DNA of 64,000 bases from Lingula anatina (taxonomy: Eukaryota > Brachiopoda > Lingulata > Lingulida > Lingulidae), in contig NW_019774792.1 in assembly GCF_001039355.2 (NCBI RefSeq), positions 439,295 through 503,294 of the forward strand, written 5' to 3'. Shown piece by piece: positions 1 to 10,190 of this stretch; position 1 is the stretch's first letter; each line of letters starts with the position of its first letter. The notes under the pieces were generated by a model. That model was not told the origin of the DNA. It did no database searches and saw only the letters and a program-made list of their open reading frames with translations. The translations under genes were made by a program, and so were the position numbers.

Positions 1-2
1 AA

Positions 3-137
3 GCTGAGGTAGTTGCGCAGAGATTCAAACAGCTGGATTTTCTTCAGGGACAAGAGAATCGTAAGGGTGATAAGGGTTCGCGGCGAGTAATAAAATTAAG
101 ATTTTGCAAATATTGTAACAAAGTTCGACATATATAG
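3..137 (+). CDS. 3' terminal exon of an unidentified plus-strand gene (partial)
   Basis: The first 134 bases are open in one plus frame and give 44 residues before a TAG at 135-137. The peptide begins AEVVAQRFKQLDFLQG and ends FCKYCNKVRHI, with a very charged middle (QENRKGDKGSRR). The first two bases would belong to a codon begun upstream, so the gene enters from the left. An AATAAA signal at 210-215 lies 73 bases after the stop, as expected for a last exon. A possible donor (CGGCGA followed by GTAATA near 89) could end coding earlier, in which case the last residues are intronic. I do not recognise the family; the composition suggests a soluble, basic C-terminus. Confidence 0.45.
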   Translation, partial: AEVVAQRFKQLDFLQGQENRKGDKGSRRVIKLRFCKYCNKVRHI

Positions 138-209
138 GTTTATTTATGTCCAAACATATACAAACAAAACATTTGAATATGAAAACTGAAAAGTATGATT
201 TTGCTTTAT

Positions 210-215
210 AATAAA
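210..215 (+). terminator. poly(A) signal AATAAA of the left-edge gene
   Basis: A canonical AATAAA lies 73 bases past the TAG that ends the open frame at the left edge. It supports reading that frame as a terminal exon. Confidence 0.4.
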
Positions 216-575
216 GACATTTTTGTATTACAACATCGTATTCCGAAATATAAATCACGCCAAAATACAAAAAAAAAGAAAAAAAAAAGGCCCACTATCG
301 CTAACTAAAGCGTGTTGAAAATTTTATGCATTTGGAAATCGCTGCTCACACGAAAAATCCTCTTGATTAAAAACCTGGAAGCTCTTTTTTTAAACTGGAA
401 GTATTTGATTATCTCCTAAAAGTTTCATGTCAAAGCAATATACGTAATGAAGTTGAGATATTTTGCTCCACAGAGTTTTACTTATCATAAAAATCAATAA
501 TCAGCCAAGTGCCTAACTGAAGATTTACCCAATTTACCCACAGAAAATTATTGCCCATCAAATAAAAAATTAGTG

Positions 576-787
576 GTGTTAGTACAGTACTCTACCGGAA
601 CATGGCTCAGTGATAACTTCATAACTATCATTTTTCTTTTCATCCAGCACTTAGGCAAAACACAATGCATTGAAATTATCTTTGCCATAACTCCAGTTCG
701 AGAATTGATGGATACCTCCTCCCGACACAGATGTTTGAATAAACTACGCAAAGCGCCATGCTGTCGGGCAGAGTACTGTACTACGAC
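576..787. mobile_element. MITE-like element with 26-bp imperfect terminal inverted repeats
   Basis: The ends are inverted copies of each other. The left end reads GTGTTAGTACAGTACTCTAC; the right end read on the minus strand gives GTCGTAGTACAGTACTCTGC. About 21 of 26 positions match. The element is ~212 bp and the interior shows no convincing gene, although overlapping short open frames exist on both strands. No clear target-site duplication is visible. It resembles a small non-autonomous DNA transposon. Confidence 0.45.
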
Positions 788-996
788 TTAAAAGCAAGTG
801 TATAACATACAACCAACAACATGTAAGGTTGGTGCTTAGTATAGATTTAGTCCATTTCTTTCTTTTTTCTTTTCTGATCATAAGTTTATTAAATAAAATG
901 CTCGCTGCGTGCTACCGTTAAGTTGATGCACATTTTATGCATTGAATTGCAATCCTACGCAAACATTACAGTTATATAAAATTTTAACCCTGCAAA

Positions 997-1123
997 TTAA
1001 CTAAAACACAAACTTCGGCAGGCAAAATAAACTTGACATGGGTTCGGGCGCTGCTGAACACGAATCAGAAATCTTTGATGGAGAACGCATCCAATCGCCC
1101 GGTTAAACAGCAGGTAGGAATCA
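997..1123 (-). CDS. candidate terminal exon, minus strand
   Basis: On the minus strand a strong acceptor (TTTCTTCTTTTAATTTCAG) is followed by one base and 41 open codons ending in TAA. The peptide starts DSYLLFNRAIGCVLHQRF and ends CQVYFACRSLCFS. An AATAAA signal lies on the same strand at 885-890, ~110 bases past the stop. Acceptor, open frame and poly(A) signal agree, but I find no clearly matching upstream exon and recognise no family, so chance remains possible. Confidence 0.25.
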
Positions 1124-2203
1124 CTGAAATTAAAAGAAGAAAATCACAATCACGAAAGGCAGTATGTCATGCCATTATATTAACAAAACACCATTCAACT
1201 TTGAAATGCTAGAACATATCAAATGAAGCATCACGTTTTCAGCAATCACACACTTTGCAACGGTGCGATTCCTATTCTTTTATACCCCGTGCCAAGAAGT
1301 TGTAGAACTACAACTTCTTCCCTGTTCACACTATTAACGGAACTAACTTCTTTAGATTCATACGTAAGATGCAATGTGACAAGACCAGGCGGTCGGATTA
1401 AGAAGATAATCACGGATATGACAGCCAGTGAATGAAAACGTGTGGGCCCAATTTGCATAAAATTTACAGAATCTTAAAAATTATTTAGGCATTTAGGCCA
1501 AACAAGGGGTTTCTAAAAGAAGGGGGTGAGCACAATAAGAACATAAGACGAGGATACATTTACTGTTATTTGTATGGCATATTGATGAAAAATAGCTGGA
1601 TTTGTCTCATTTCGTTTCATCCGCCCGCTAGCCTGGCTCCGCCGTTTCCAGGAATATAGTGACACAATATTTCAACATCTTATTGCTAAATATGCATTTG
1701 TCTGTTTAAAGTTTAATAAATAAACAGCAAATTTTCGTACTTTGAAAAACAAGTCGATGTCCTCGCCAAGAAATCCGAGTCCAGTAGTTTAACATTTTTG
1801 AAGACGGAGACACTTTCAGACCTTCGGACAGCTAAAATAAGACCCTTCCCTCCTCTTTGTCAAATGCATTTCCTCACTAAAATAACAGAATAAAAATTCA
1901 AATTTCAAATTTTAAAATGATTTTGGACTTCTAATAGAGAGTGCATTTGACATGAATATGAAGTCTCCACGGCCATAAGGACTATTTGTGCTAAATGCTC
2001 CATTTGGGCGAACGTTGTCAACACAAAATACGCAACATAATCTTATATCATCTATACAACACTTATACGGCAGTTTGCTGTCATTTTCAGTGCTAAATTC
2101 TTTGTCATATGTGGAAATTGTATCAACGTACCATGAAAAATCTGTCTTCTCCATCTTCTACTGACCTTTGACCTATCTGAACACCTCTCACAAAAATGCT
2201 CAC
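1124..2203. other. non-coding stretch; hairpin and minus-strand TATA-like site
   Basis: I see no convincing gene. A perfect 12-bp inverted repeat with a 2-base loop occupies 1294-1319 (AAGAAGTTGTAG / CTACAACTTCTT). Beside it, on the minus strand at 1278-1284, lies TATAAAA in the context GGGTATAAAAG. Short minus-strand open frames at 1246-1458 and 1912-2154 lack good splice context and are probably chance. Confidence 0.35.
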
Positions 2204-2321
2204 CTGATTTCCATAATAATGCACAGCTCCCCCGCTTTCCGCACGAAAGCTTCGATTTAAAATTGTTATATTTGATGCAGTACAATGGATCTCTAGCCAG
2301 CGTGACAGGCATAGTAGTCAG
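2204..2321 (-). CDS. candidate coding exon, minus strand
   Basis: The minus strand has acceptor GGTTTTCAG, 39 open codons plus one base, then donor GTGAGC. The peptide reads LTTMPVTLARDPLYCIKYNN and continues with CGKRGSC. Phase is 0 in and 1 out. A further 29-base exon just downstream (after GGTCAG near 2155, donor GTACGT) would keep the frame open. No family is recognised. The splice signals are good, but the exon could also be spurious. Confidence 0.3.
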
Positions 2322-2505
2322 CTGAAAACCGTAGTCCGTTCAACATTAGTTAGTGCAGGTAAGATTCTTCCCATTTTATACTAACCCCAATGATCCAACT
2401 AATCCATGGGACCCCAAACTTTCATTCCTAGTACTACCATACCTGTCACACGGGGATGGTGGTTTGGGATTGCTGTTATAAAATGACAAAACAATAGCAT
2501 CTTAT

Positions 2506-2764
2506 TAGTGGCAGATTTAGGGAAGGTGTCAGGGGGTCCTGACCCCCCCACCCTTTCTGGAAAAAAATCACACCAATATTCCCCTGTTGATATTAGAATT
2601 TTGAAGAGCTGAATCATAGTTTTAAACTGCACCAAATGGTACTGTTTGCCCTCCAAAACACCGAACTTGACACCAAAAAGGTAAGGGTCGGCTTCGCATC
2701 CGAGGCCTGTCATTCTTTAAAAACTGGACCCTCCCCCCTTCAAATAATCCTGGATCCACCCCTG
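2506..2764. mobile_element. MITE, family A (CAGGGGCGGATCCAG-type ends)
   Basis: The right end, read inward, is CAGGGGTGGATCCAGGATTA and the left end is a decayed TAGTGGCAGATTTAGGGA. The element is flanked by the 5-bp direct repeat CTTAT (2501-2505 and 2765-2769). Related copies lie at 5366-5633, 16838-17005 and 61672-61958. The interior has a C-run and encodes nothing. The ends and 5-bp duplications indicate a non-autonomous DNA transposon family. Confidence 0.65.
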
Positions 2765-4438
2765 CTTATCAACCATTATATTTGATATCAAATCGTCAGG
2801 CTCAGCAATCAGATTTCATTGGTCGAATGCATAAGTGTAATGTGTTAGAGAAGACAAGATGCGGACTCGTAGGGCTCTGACATAGTTCACGGAAATGAAT
2901 TGGTAGAACACACGGTTTCGAATGATAAAATACATGCATTAGAAAAAATGCATTGGTTTTTAGTGTCTTAAAAAAAAACAGAACCTTGGGTTTTACATTG
3001 ACAATACTTCCTTGTACACAACATTGCGGGTGGCAGAGGTGGTAGGGCAGATTTTCAGTCTATCTTTAGCGCCAACACGCGACAGCGTAACGTACAGCAT
3101 GCCGTGCAGAATAAAGTTTTTCTGCATATACCTATGGATTTACGCTTTTCCTGAAACAGAGTGTTTGTAAGTGTGTTGTTTGTAAGTGTGTTGTTTGTGT
3201 GTGTGTGTGGGATGGGAGGGGGGTTATTATAACTTATCGGGAATAGATATCTTCATTTTTTGTCCAATTTCGTCATGTTTACAAAGAAATTAAAGGGGCA
3301 CATGTTCCTTGTTCACATTTCATCTCTGCCCATCTGGGCTTCCTTTTTACCTTCTACAAGGAGCTTACGTTTTTGGTTCCGTTAGTTATTTCGTTATATT
3401 TTGTTTGCGATTTTTGTATTGGTAAAAGAGTCGCTTCTTTAAGAGACTTAAAGTTTTTACCCGTGAGGGTTGGCGTTTTAATCTGTCATCAATGGATCTT
3501 GATAACACGATCAACGTGAGAGGCTCTACATTTTCACCTTCTCTACACAAGTAGCAAGGAAAAACTTATTTCGTCGATTTTATACTGCAGCAGAGTATCA
3601 TATGAGGATGCGGTATGTTTATCACGAAAGCAGTAAAATTTTGCCTTTTGTCATGCAGGCCTATTTCCTTCTGATTTTGATTTGATTATTTTCACTGAAA
3701 TAAGTCTGTGCATACAGCCTTATGTTTTCTACCTCTGGGGTTTGAAGTAGGCGTTCTTAAAACTACAGACATAAACCTGTCGCACGCAAAGACCTCATAA
3801 TAAACTAGTGCTTTCTTCATCAATCATTAACACTTACGATTAACTGTTGAAAGCTTTACGTAAACGATCAAAGCTGTCTTTAAGTCTCAGGTTGGACCAT
3901 TTTACTCCTTGTGAAAGGTTACTTTGAGAAAAACAAAAACACGGAAAAACTTTAAGTTGTGTTAAAGCCTTTTCAATACATGACGTGTGTATGATTTTGG
4001 ACATTTAAATGTCAGCGACTCCATCCGAGTTTATTCAGCTCGAAAATATTATAACCTGGATACGAAAACGTTTCCAATGAAAAAAACCTGACTGCTAACT
4101 TTTCGTCTTATGTAGGAGACAAGGGGGATATTTGCAAAGGGGAAAGTTGAGGATAGTTCAACCATGCTAACATGGTTGAGGATAGTTCAACCATGCTAGC
4201 AAACACTGACAAGTTAATATCATGAAAGTTCATCAATCAGATTGAGAAGTTAATTACCTAGAATTGGCTCGACCAAACGAAAAGACTTAAATTTTTAGTT
4301 AGGTATTTTAGGCAATGTGAGAACATGATAAAGGAAACTTAGGTATAAATCTTAGAAAAGCCAATTTGTTCGTTTTTTTCTTTATTAATAACTCGAAAGC
4401 TCCGTTCTGTGCTGGGCATAGTCAACTGACTGGGCTTT

Positions 4439-4580
4439 GAAACTCCGGGTGACGGAGAGCGTATGCTGCGTAGAGGAGAGATTTTGTTAGAATTGTGAAA
4501 CTCCTGGTGACGGAGAGCGTATGCTGCGTAGAGAAGAGTTTGTGTAAGAATTGTGAAACTCCTGGTGACGGAGAGCGTGT
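4439..4580. repeat. 58-bp tandem repeat, about 2.4 units
   Basis: The phrase GAAACTCC(G/T)GGTGACGGAG recurs at 4439, 4497 and 4555, an exact 58-bp period. The corresponding place in the second block (near 7305) has one unit, so this is a copy-number difference between the two copies. Confidence 0.75.
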
Positions 4581-5110
4581 TCAAAAATGGGGGGGTCATC
4601 GTCAGTGCATCAGTTCATTGGAATTAAATCGATAGCTACTAAGTGAAAAAAGAAAAGGTAAACTGAATTATTTTATTATATGAACGACATGAGCTTTATG
4701 TACAGAATGAATCATGAAATCAATGTAAGAAATTATTTGCCTACCAGAACTAGTACCGATATAGAAATCAACAGAAGTCATAATGCATGCAAGGTGGAAC
4801 CCCAAATTTCTTGACTAGAGGCGTCTCAAAAGTATCAGCAAAATGAAAGCCTTACTCCATTGATAGTGCGATTCTTATGTCAGTCAAATATCTAAGATAC
4901 AACGGAAACATATCTTAACAAAAAATCATTATTATAATAAAATAAATATTACAACCAGTGCCTACCCACAGAAAATCGAGGGATGGTCCACATAAATGAA
5001 CCCATTTTACTCTATAACTGCACATAGATTTTTATAGCATATTTCAAACTGAAATTAGTGATCTTTTACAAAAGTAAACATACACATGTATAAACTGAAA
5101 CTGATCACAA

Positions 5111-5300
5111 TAACGGGTACCGGAGAAGATCAGCATTGGTCAGAATTGTGCCGGAAGTGACGTGCAGTGGTGTTAGAAGCGAAGCTGAGTGGTCATTTTA
5201 ACATAGAGGTGAACGGCAGTGAAGACGGGTTGTCGGAGGAAAAAGAAGTTTTCTAAACAACATGGCAAGATAACTCTCCTTTTTTACGCATTTTGGGCAG
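5111..5300. mobile_element. left end of a long-TIR element (family E), cut by a gap
   Basis: This 190-bp stretch is the reverse complement of the right end at 8090-8278, with a few mismatches. The outermost bases are TAACGGGTACCGGAGAAG. It stops at an 'n' (5301). Left flanking DNA matches copy 2 up to 7871, where copy 2 continues directly into the right flank, so copy 2 shows the empty site. Confidence 0.75.
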
Positions 5301-5301
5301 N

Positions 5302-7983
5302 CCTGTCACACGGGGATGGTGGTTTGGGATTGCTGTTATAAAATGACAAAACAATAGCATCTTATTAGTGGCAGATTTAGGGAAGGTGTCAGGGGGTCCT
5401 GCCCCCCCCCCCCCCCCCCCCCTTTCTGGAAAAAAATCACACCAATATTCCCCTGTTGATATTAGAATTTTGAAGAGCTGAATCATAGTTTTAAACTGCA
5501 CCAAATGGCACTGTTTGCCCTCCAAAACACCGAACCTGACACCAAAAAGGTAAGGGTCGGCTTCGCATCCGAGGCCTGTCATTCTTAAAAAACTGGACCC
5601 TCCCCCCTTCAAATAATCCTGGATCCACCCCTGCTTATCAACCATTATATTTGATATCAAATCGTCAGGCTCAGCAATCAAATTTCATTGGTCGAATGAA
5701 TGAATCCTAAACAATCACATGCGCAGGATTGTGTTAGAGAAGACAAGATGCGTATGCGTAGGGCTCTGAGATAGTTCACCGAAATGAATTGGTAGAACAC
5801 ACGGTTTCGAATGGTAAAGTACATGTATTAGAAAAAATGCATTGGTTTTTACAGTGTCTTAAAAAAAAAACAGAACCTTGGGTTTTACATTTACAATACT
5901 TCCTTGTACACAACATTGCGGGTGGCAGAGGTGGTAACGCAGATTTTCAGTCTGTCTTTAGCGCCAACACGCGACAGTGTAACGCACAGCATGCCGTGCA
6001 GAATAAAGTTTTTCTGCATATACCTATGGATTTACGCTTTTCCTGAAAGAGAGTGTTTGTAAGTGTGTTGTTAGTAAGTGTGTTGTTTGTGTGTGTGTGT
6101 GGGATGGGAGGGGGGTTATTATAACTTATCGGGAATAGATATCTTCATTTTTTGTCCAATTTCGTCATGTTTACAAAGAAATTAAAGGGGCACATGTTCC
6201 TTGTTCACATTTCATCTCTGCCCATCTGGGCTTCCTTTTTACCTTCTACAAGGAGCTTACGTTTTTGGTTCCGTTAGTTATTTCGTTATATTTTGTTTGC
6301 GATTTTTGTATTGGTAAAAGAGTCGCTTCTTTAAGAGACTTAGAGTTTTTACCCGTGAGGGTTGGCGTTTTAATCTGTCATCAATGGATCTTGATAACAC
6401 GATCAACGTGAGAGGCTCTACATTTTCACCTTCTATGCACAAGTAGCAAGGAAAAACTTATTTCGTCGATTTTATACTGCAGCAGAGTATCATATGAGGA
6501 TGCGATATGTTTATCACGAAAGCAGTAAAATTTTGCCTTTTGTCATGCAGGCCTATTTCCTTCTGATTTTGATTTGATTCTTTTCATTGAAATAAGTCTG
6601 TGCATACAGCCTTATGTTTTCTACCTCTGGGGTTTGAAGTAGGCGTTCTTAAAACTACAGACATAAACCTGTCGCACGCAAAGACCTCATAATAAACTAG
6701 TGCTTTCTTCATCAATCATTAACACTTACGATTAACTGTTGAAAGCTTTACGTAAACGATCAAAGCTGTCTTAAAGTCTCAGGTTGGACCATTTTACTCC
6801 TTGTGAAAGGTTACTTTGAGAAAAACAAAAACACGAAAAAATTTTAAGTTGTGTTAAAGCCTTTTCAATACATGACGTGTGTATGATTTTGGACATTTAA
6901 ATGTCAGCGACTCCATCCGAGTTTATTCAGCTCGAAAATATTATAACCTGATACGAAAACGTTTCCAATGAAAAAAAACCTGACTGCTAACTTTTCGTCT
7001 TATGTAGGAGACGCGGGGGATATTTGCAAAGGGGAAAGTTGATGATAATTCAACCATGCTAGCAAACACTGACAAGTTAATATCATGAAAGTTCTATCAA
7101 TCAGATTGAGAAGTTAATTACCTAGAATTGGCTCGACCAAACGAAAAGACTTAAATTTTTACTTAGGTATTTTAGACAATGCGAGAACATGATAAAGGAA
7201 ATTTAAGTATAAATCTTAGAAAAGCCAATCTGTTCGTTTTGTTTTCTTTATTAATAACTCGAAAGCTCCGTTCTGTGCTGGGCAAAGTCAACTGACTGGG
7301 CTTTGAAACTCCGGGTGACGGAGAGCGTATTCAAAAATGGTGGTGGGGGGGGGGGGTCATCGTCAGTGCATCCGTTCATTGGAATTAAATCGATAGCTAC
7401 CAAATGAAAAAAGAAAAGGTAAACTGAATTATTTTATTACATGAACGACATGAGCTTTATGTACAGAATGAATCATGAAATCAATGTAAGAAATTATTTG
7501 CCTACCAGAACTAGTACCGATATAGAAATCAACAGAAGTCATAATGCATGCAAGGTGGAAACCCAAATTTCTTGACTAGAGGCGTCTCAAAAGTATCAGC
7601 AAAATGAAAGCCTTACTCCATTGATAGTGCGATTCTTATGTCAGTCAAATATCTAAGATACAACGGAAACATATCTTAACAAAAAATCATTATAATAATA
7701 AAATAAATATTACAACCAGTGCCTACCCACAGAAAATCGAGGGATGGTCCACATAAATGAACCCATTTTACTCTATAACTGCACATAGATTTTTATAGCA
7801 TATTTCAAACTGAAATTAGTGATCTTTTACAAAAGTAAACATACACATGTATAAACTGAAACTGATCACAATTCATGTGACCGATTGTTCGAAAACATTA
7901 TGAACTGCAAGGAAAAAGGAATACATTTTAATTCAAGAAGAATAATTCTTAAAGGACAATGTTCATGTAAAAATCCATTTCTC
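5302..7983. repeat. copy 2 of the duplicated block; probable misplaced alternative-haplotype contig
   Basis: Single 'n' characters bound this segment exactly (5301 and 7984). It repeats 2442-5110 and then 8279 onward up to about 7949, without the long-TIR element that separates those two parts elsewhere. It therefore looks like one contig carrying the insertion-free allele, dropped by the scaffolder into a gap inside the insertion of the other allele. A true tandem duplication is the alternative. No gene is supported inside. Confidence 0.75.
5366..5633. mobile_element. MITE, family A (second allelic copy)
   Basis: Counterpart of the element at 2506-2764, with the same CTTAT flanking repeats at 5361-5365 and 5634-5638. 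It differs mainly by a longer C-run at 5401-5422. Confidence 0.65.
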
Positions 7984-7984
7984 N

Positions 7985-8278
7985 CATTTATTTCTAAACA
8001 AGTTGACCGCAAATTAAGCACGATTTTGCACCTTCCAGTTCCGTGTCACGTTTTCATATCGTGCGTCTATTATTTCTACAAGTATTCTCTGCCCAAAATG
8101 CGTAAAAAAGGAGAGTTTTCTTACCATGTTGTTTAGAAAACTTCTTTTTCCTCCGACAACCCGTCTTCACTGCCGTTCACCTCTATGATAAAATGACCAC
8201 TCAGCTTCGCTTCTAACACCACTGCACGTCACTTCCGGCACAATTCTGACCAATGCTGATCTTCTCCGGTACCCGTTA
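7985..8278. mobile_element. right part and right end of the long-TIR element (family E)
   Basis: Positions 8090-8278 are the inverted copy of 5111-5300, ending GGTACCCGTTA. The next bases (TTCATGTGACC) equal those following the empty site at 7872. The remaining interior, 7985-8089, shows no coding potential I can support. With TIRs of at least 187 bp and no visible target-site duplication, the superfamily is unclear. Confidence 0.7.
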
Positions 8279-8460
8279 TTCATGTGACCGATTGTTCGAA
8301 AACATTATGAACTGCAAGGAAATTTTTGAAAAAGGAATACATTTTAATTCAAGAAGAATAATTCTTAATTAAGATTTTTCAAGCTTAACGCTACTTCTTA
8401 TTTTCAATGAGATCATACGATTCTGAACAATAAGAACAGGATGAAAAATCTTATCATTAC

Positions 8461-8532
8461 TGTTCAAATCCGAACAGTTGCAGTCATTGTGGCCAGCTAT
8501 AGCGTGTAGCTCGCACCATTTTAATCCGTCCA
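8461..8532 (-). CDS. candidate Cys-rich exon, minus strand
   Basis: On the minus strand the acceptor ATTACCCCAG is followed by 2 bases, 23 open codons and 1 base, then GTAATG. The peptide includes DGLKWCELHAIAGHNDCNC and SDLN. Four cysteines in a short exon suggest an extracellular protein, but I recognise no domain. The donor is non-ideal and no neighbour exon agrees in phase, so confidence is low. Confidence 0.22.
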
Positions 8533-8599
8533 CTGGGGTAATATGCACGTAGAAGCAAAATTTCCGACAAGAAACAAAGTTGTAAATGATTTGAAAATG

Positions 8600-9738
8600 A
8601 CAAGGCAAAATGACTTATTGAAGAGGAAAAGAATTTTCAAGAAACTCCTCATGATATTGAGCTAAATTCGGGCCATTACTTATTAATCTTTGAATATGTA
8701 TAAAGACAAAATAAATTTATTTTTCCTGACAGATGCCTTGAGAAATGCGTCAACTGCACTCTAGTTACAGTCAATTTGCGCACATGAGCAATTTATAATT
8801 CCAACAGTCGAATCTTGAATCCTCTTGGCATATTTAATCATGGCTATATCTGAGATATCGTAGATAAATATTGCAGTAAATATAGGCGTCCCATATTTCT
8901 TATAAAACACAATTACCGTTCGGCAGATTTCGTTTCATACCAAATAGGGCATATTTTTTGGACCTAAAAACCACATTTTGCTAATCAAATAAGTAAAAAA
9001 CATCAGATCTAAATGTCATACATTAAACAATGTATTTAGAACAAATCTAATTTGTCAAAAAAACTGAATATGAAGGACAGAAACGCATGTAACAATACTG
9101 GTTTAAGGAATGAATGTCTTGAATCTTATCTATCTACTTTAAGGAACGTGGAGCTCTGCTCTTGTTAAATAACCAAACCTTGTCATTGCTCCTTTTTATG
9201 AGGAATACAACCATGTCATTATGCTGTGTTGACGTAACACTTTTTTTGAACATACGCTCAACTTGGCGCCTCAACTTGATAATATTTCTAAATTGGTTCG
9301 CAGAACCCACTAATAAACAAGAGGGACAACCCTCAATAAGAAAAGTGACTAACTGAAAAAAACGTGAATGTGGAAAAACTAGAAACGAAACTGAATGCTC
9401 AAAATTAAAACTGACTCAAAAAAGGGAAAATGTATACAGCGCAAGATTGCATCTAGCATTCTAATACAAAAATAATAAACCTGAGGTACATCAAAGATTG
9501 CCTTTCAAGACAATATCGCACACTTAAGGCACAGACTTCTTATCATATATGGCACACATGCTTCATGATCTGTTCGCCTATTATTTGGTTGATAGTATAT
9601 GAATTGCCCATTCTGGGAATTTCTACAAACTAAATTGATCCCGACTCGGGTTTTCTTCAAAACACTTGTTGCCGACGACAAGAAGGTTCCTGCAGAGATG
9701 CTAAGCGTCGTCTCAATACAATAGCATCTCACCTCTAG
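8600..9738. other. non-coding stretch, nothing recognised
   Basis: AT-rich sequence with only short open frames. Near 9630-9730 a plus-strand frame gives QNTCCRRQEGSC before a stop, just upstream of the next exon. It may be decayed coding sequence or chance. Confidence 0.35.
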
Positions 9739-10042
9739 AGGCCAAGACTTGTCCAAAAACGTTTGCAAATACCAACAACCCGCTGGTACAGTATGTGACA
9801 AGATGAACACAAAGTACACTATTGGCTGCGAAAAAAGGCTCTCACTGCAACCGTTCGGGGAGACCTACAGTTTTTCCGATAATGTACTTTTAACGCAGCA
9901 ATTGCAGGGTGTGAAAACCTGGTTTGCTGAACCTCATGTCCTCCACACATCTGGAAACTACGTCATAAAGTATACGATGACGTCACGTTTTCCAGCAAAC
10001 TTTTGTAGCAATCAAAGTGATGCTTTCACAGTGATCGAGTAA
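9739..10042 (+). CDS. probable terminal exon of a secreted-type protein, plus strand
   Basis: The open plus frame runs from a stop at 9722-9724 to TAA at 10040-10042. A plausible acceptor (CACCTCTAG) ends at 9738 and leaves 1 base plus 100 codons and the stop. The peptide has GQDLSKNVCKYQQPAGTVCD, then GETYSFSDNVLLTQQLQG and NYVIKYTMTSRFP near the end. Alternating hydrophobic residues and four cysteines suggest an extracellular beta-sandwich, but I recognise no family. No ATG start with signal peptide is visible, so 5' exons would lie to the left. It is convergent with the minus-strand gene ending at 10191. A minus-strand open frame at 9505-9819 overlaps part of it and cannot be fully excluded. 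Confidence 0.4.
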
Positions 10043-10190
10043 ATGTCTTTTTGTAGACTGACGACCTCTATCTACTGTCTTTTAAAGCTGGAGTGACCAC
10101 AATGAATCTGTATGGATTAAAAAAATACTTGTCGGGGGGGTCAGTCCATGGCACCATGTTAGACAATGAGTGTAAAACGTCAGCTTCCTC

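Larger units (their letters stand above)
2442..5110. repeat. copy 1 of a ~2.6 kb duplicated block
   Basis: This stretch matches 5302-7871 almost end to end in the same orientation, with scattered SNPs and small indels. It contains a MITE at 2506-2764, short AT-rich DNA and a 58-bp tandem repeat at 4439-4580 (2.4 units here, one in the second copy). No gene is supported inside. The amount and type of differences look allelic. See the entry at 5302-7983 for the assembly interpretation. Confidence 0.85.

Noticed and set aside
5253-5681. Minus-strand open frame of 142 codons crossing the n at 5301
   Set aside because: It reads through a MITE with a C-run and across an assembly gap. The same frame in the other copy is interrupted, and no domain is visible.
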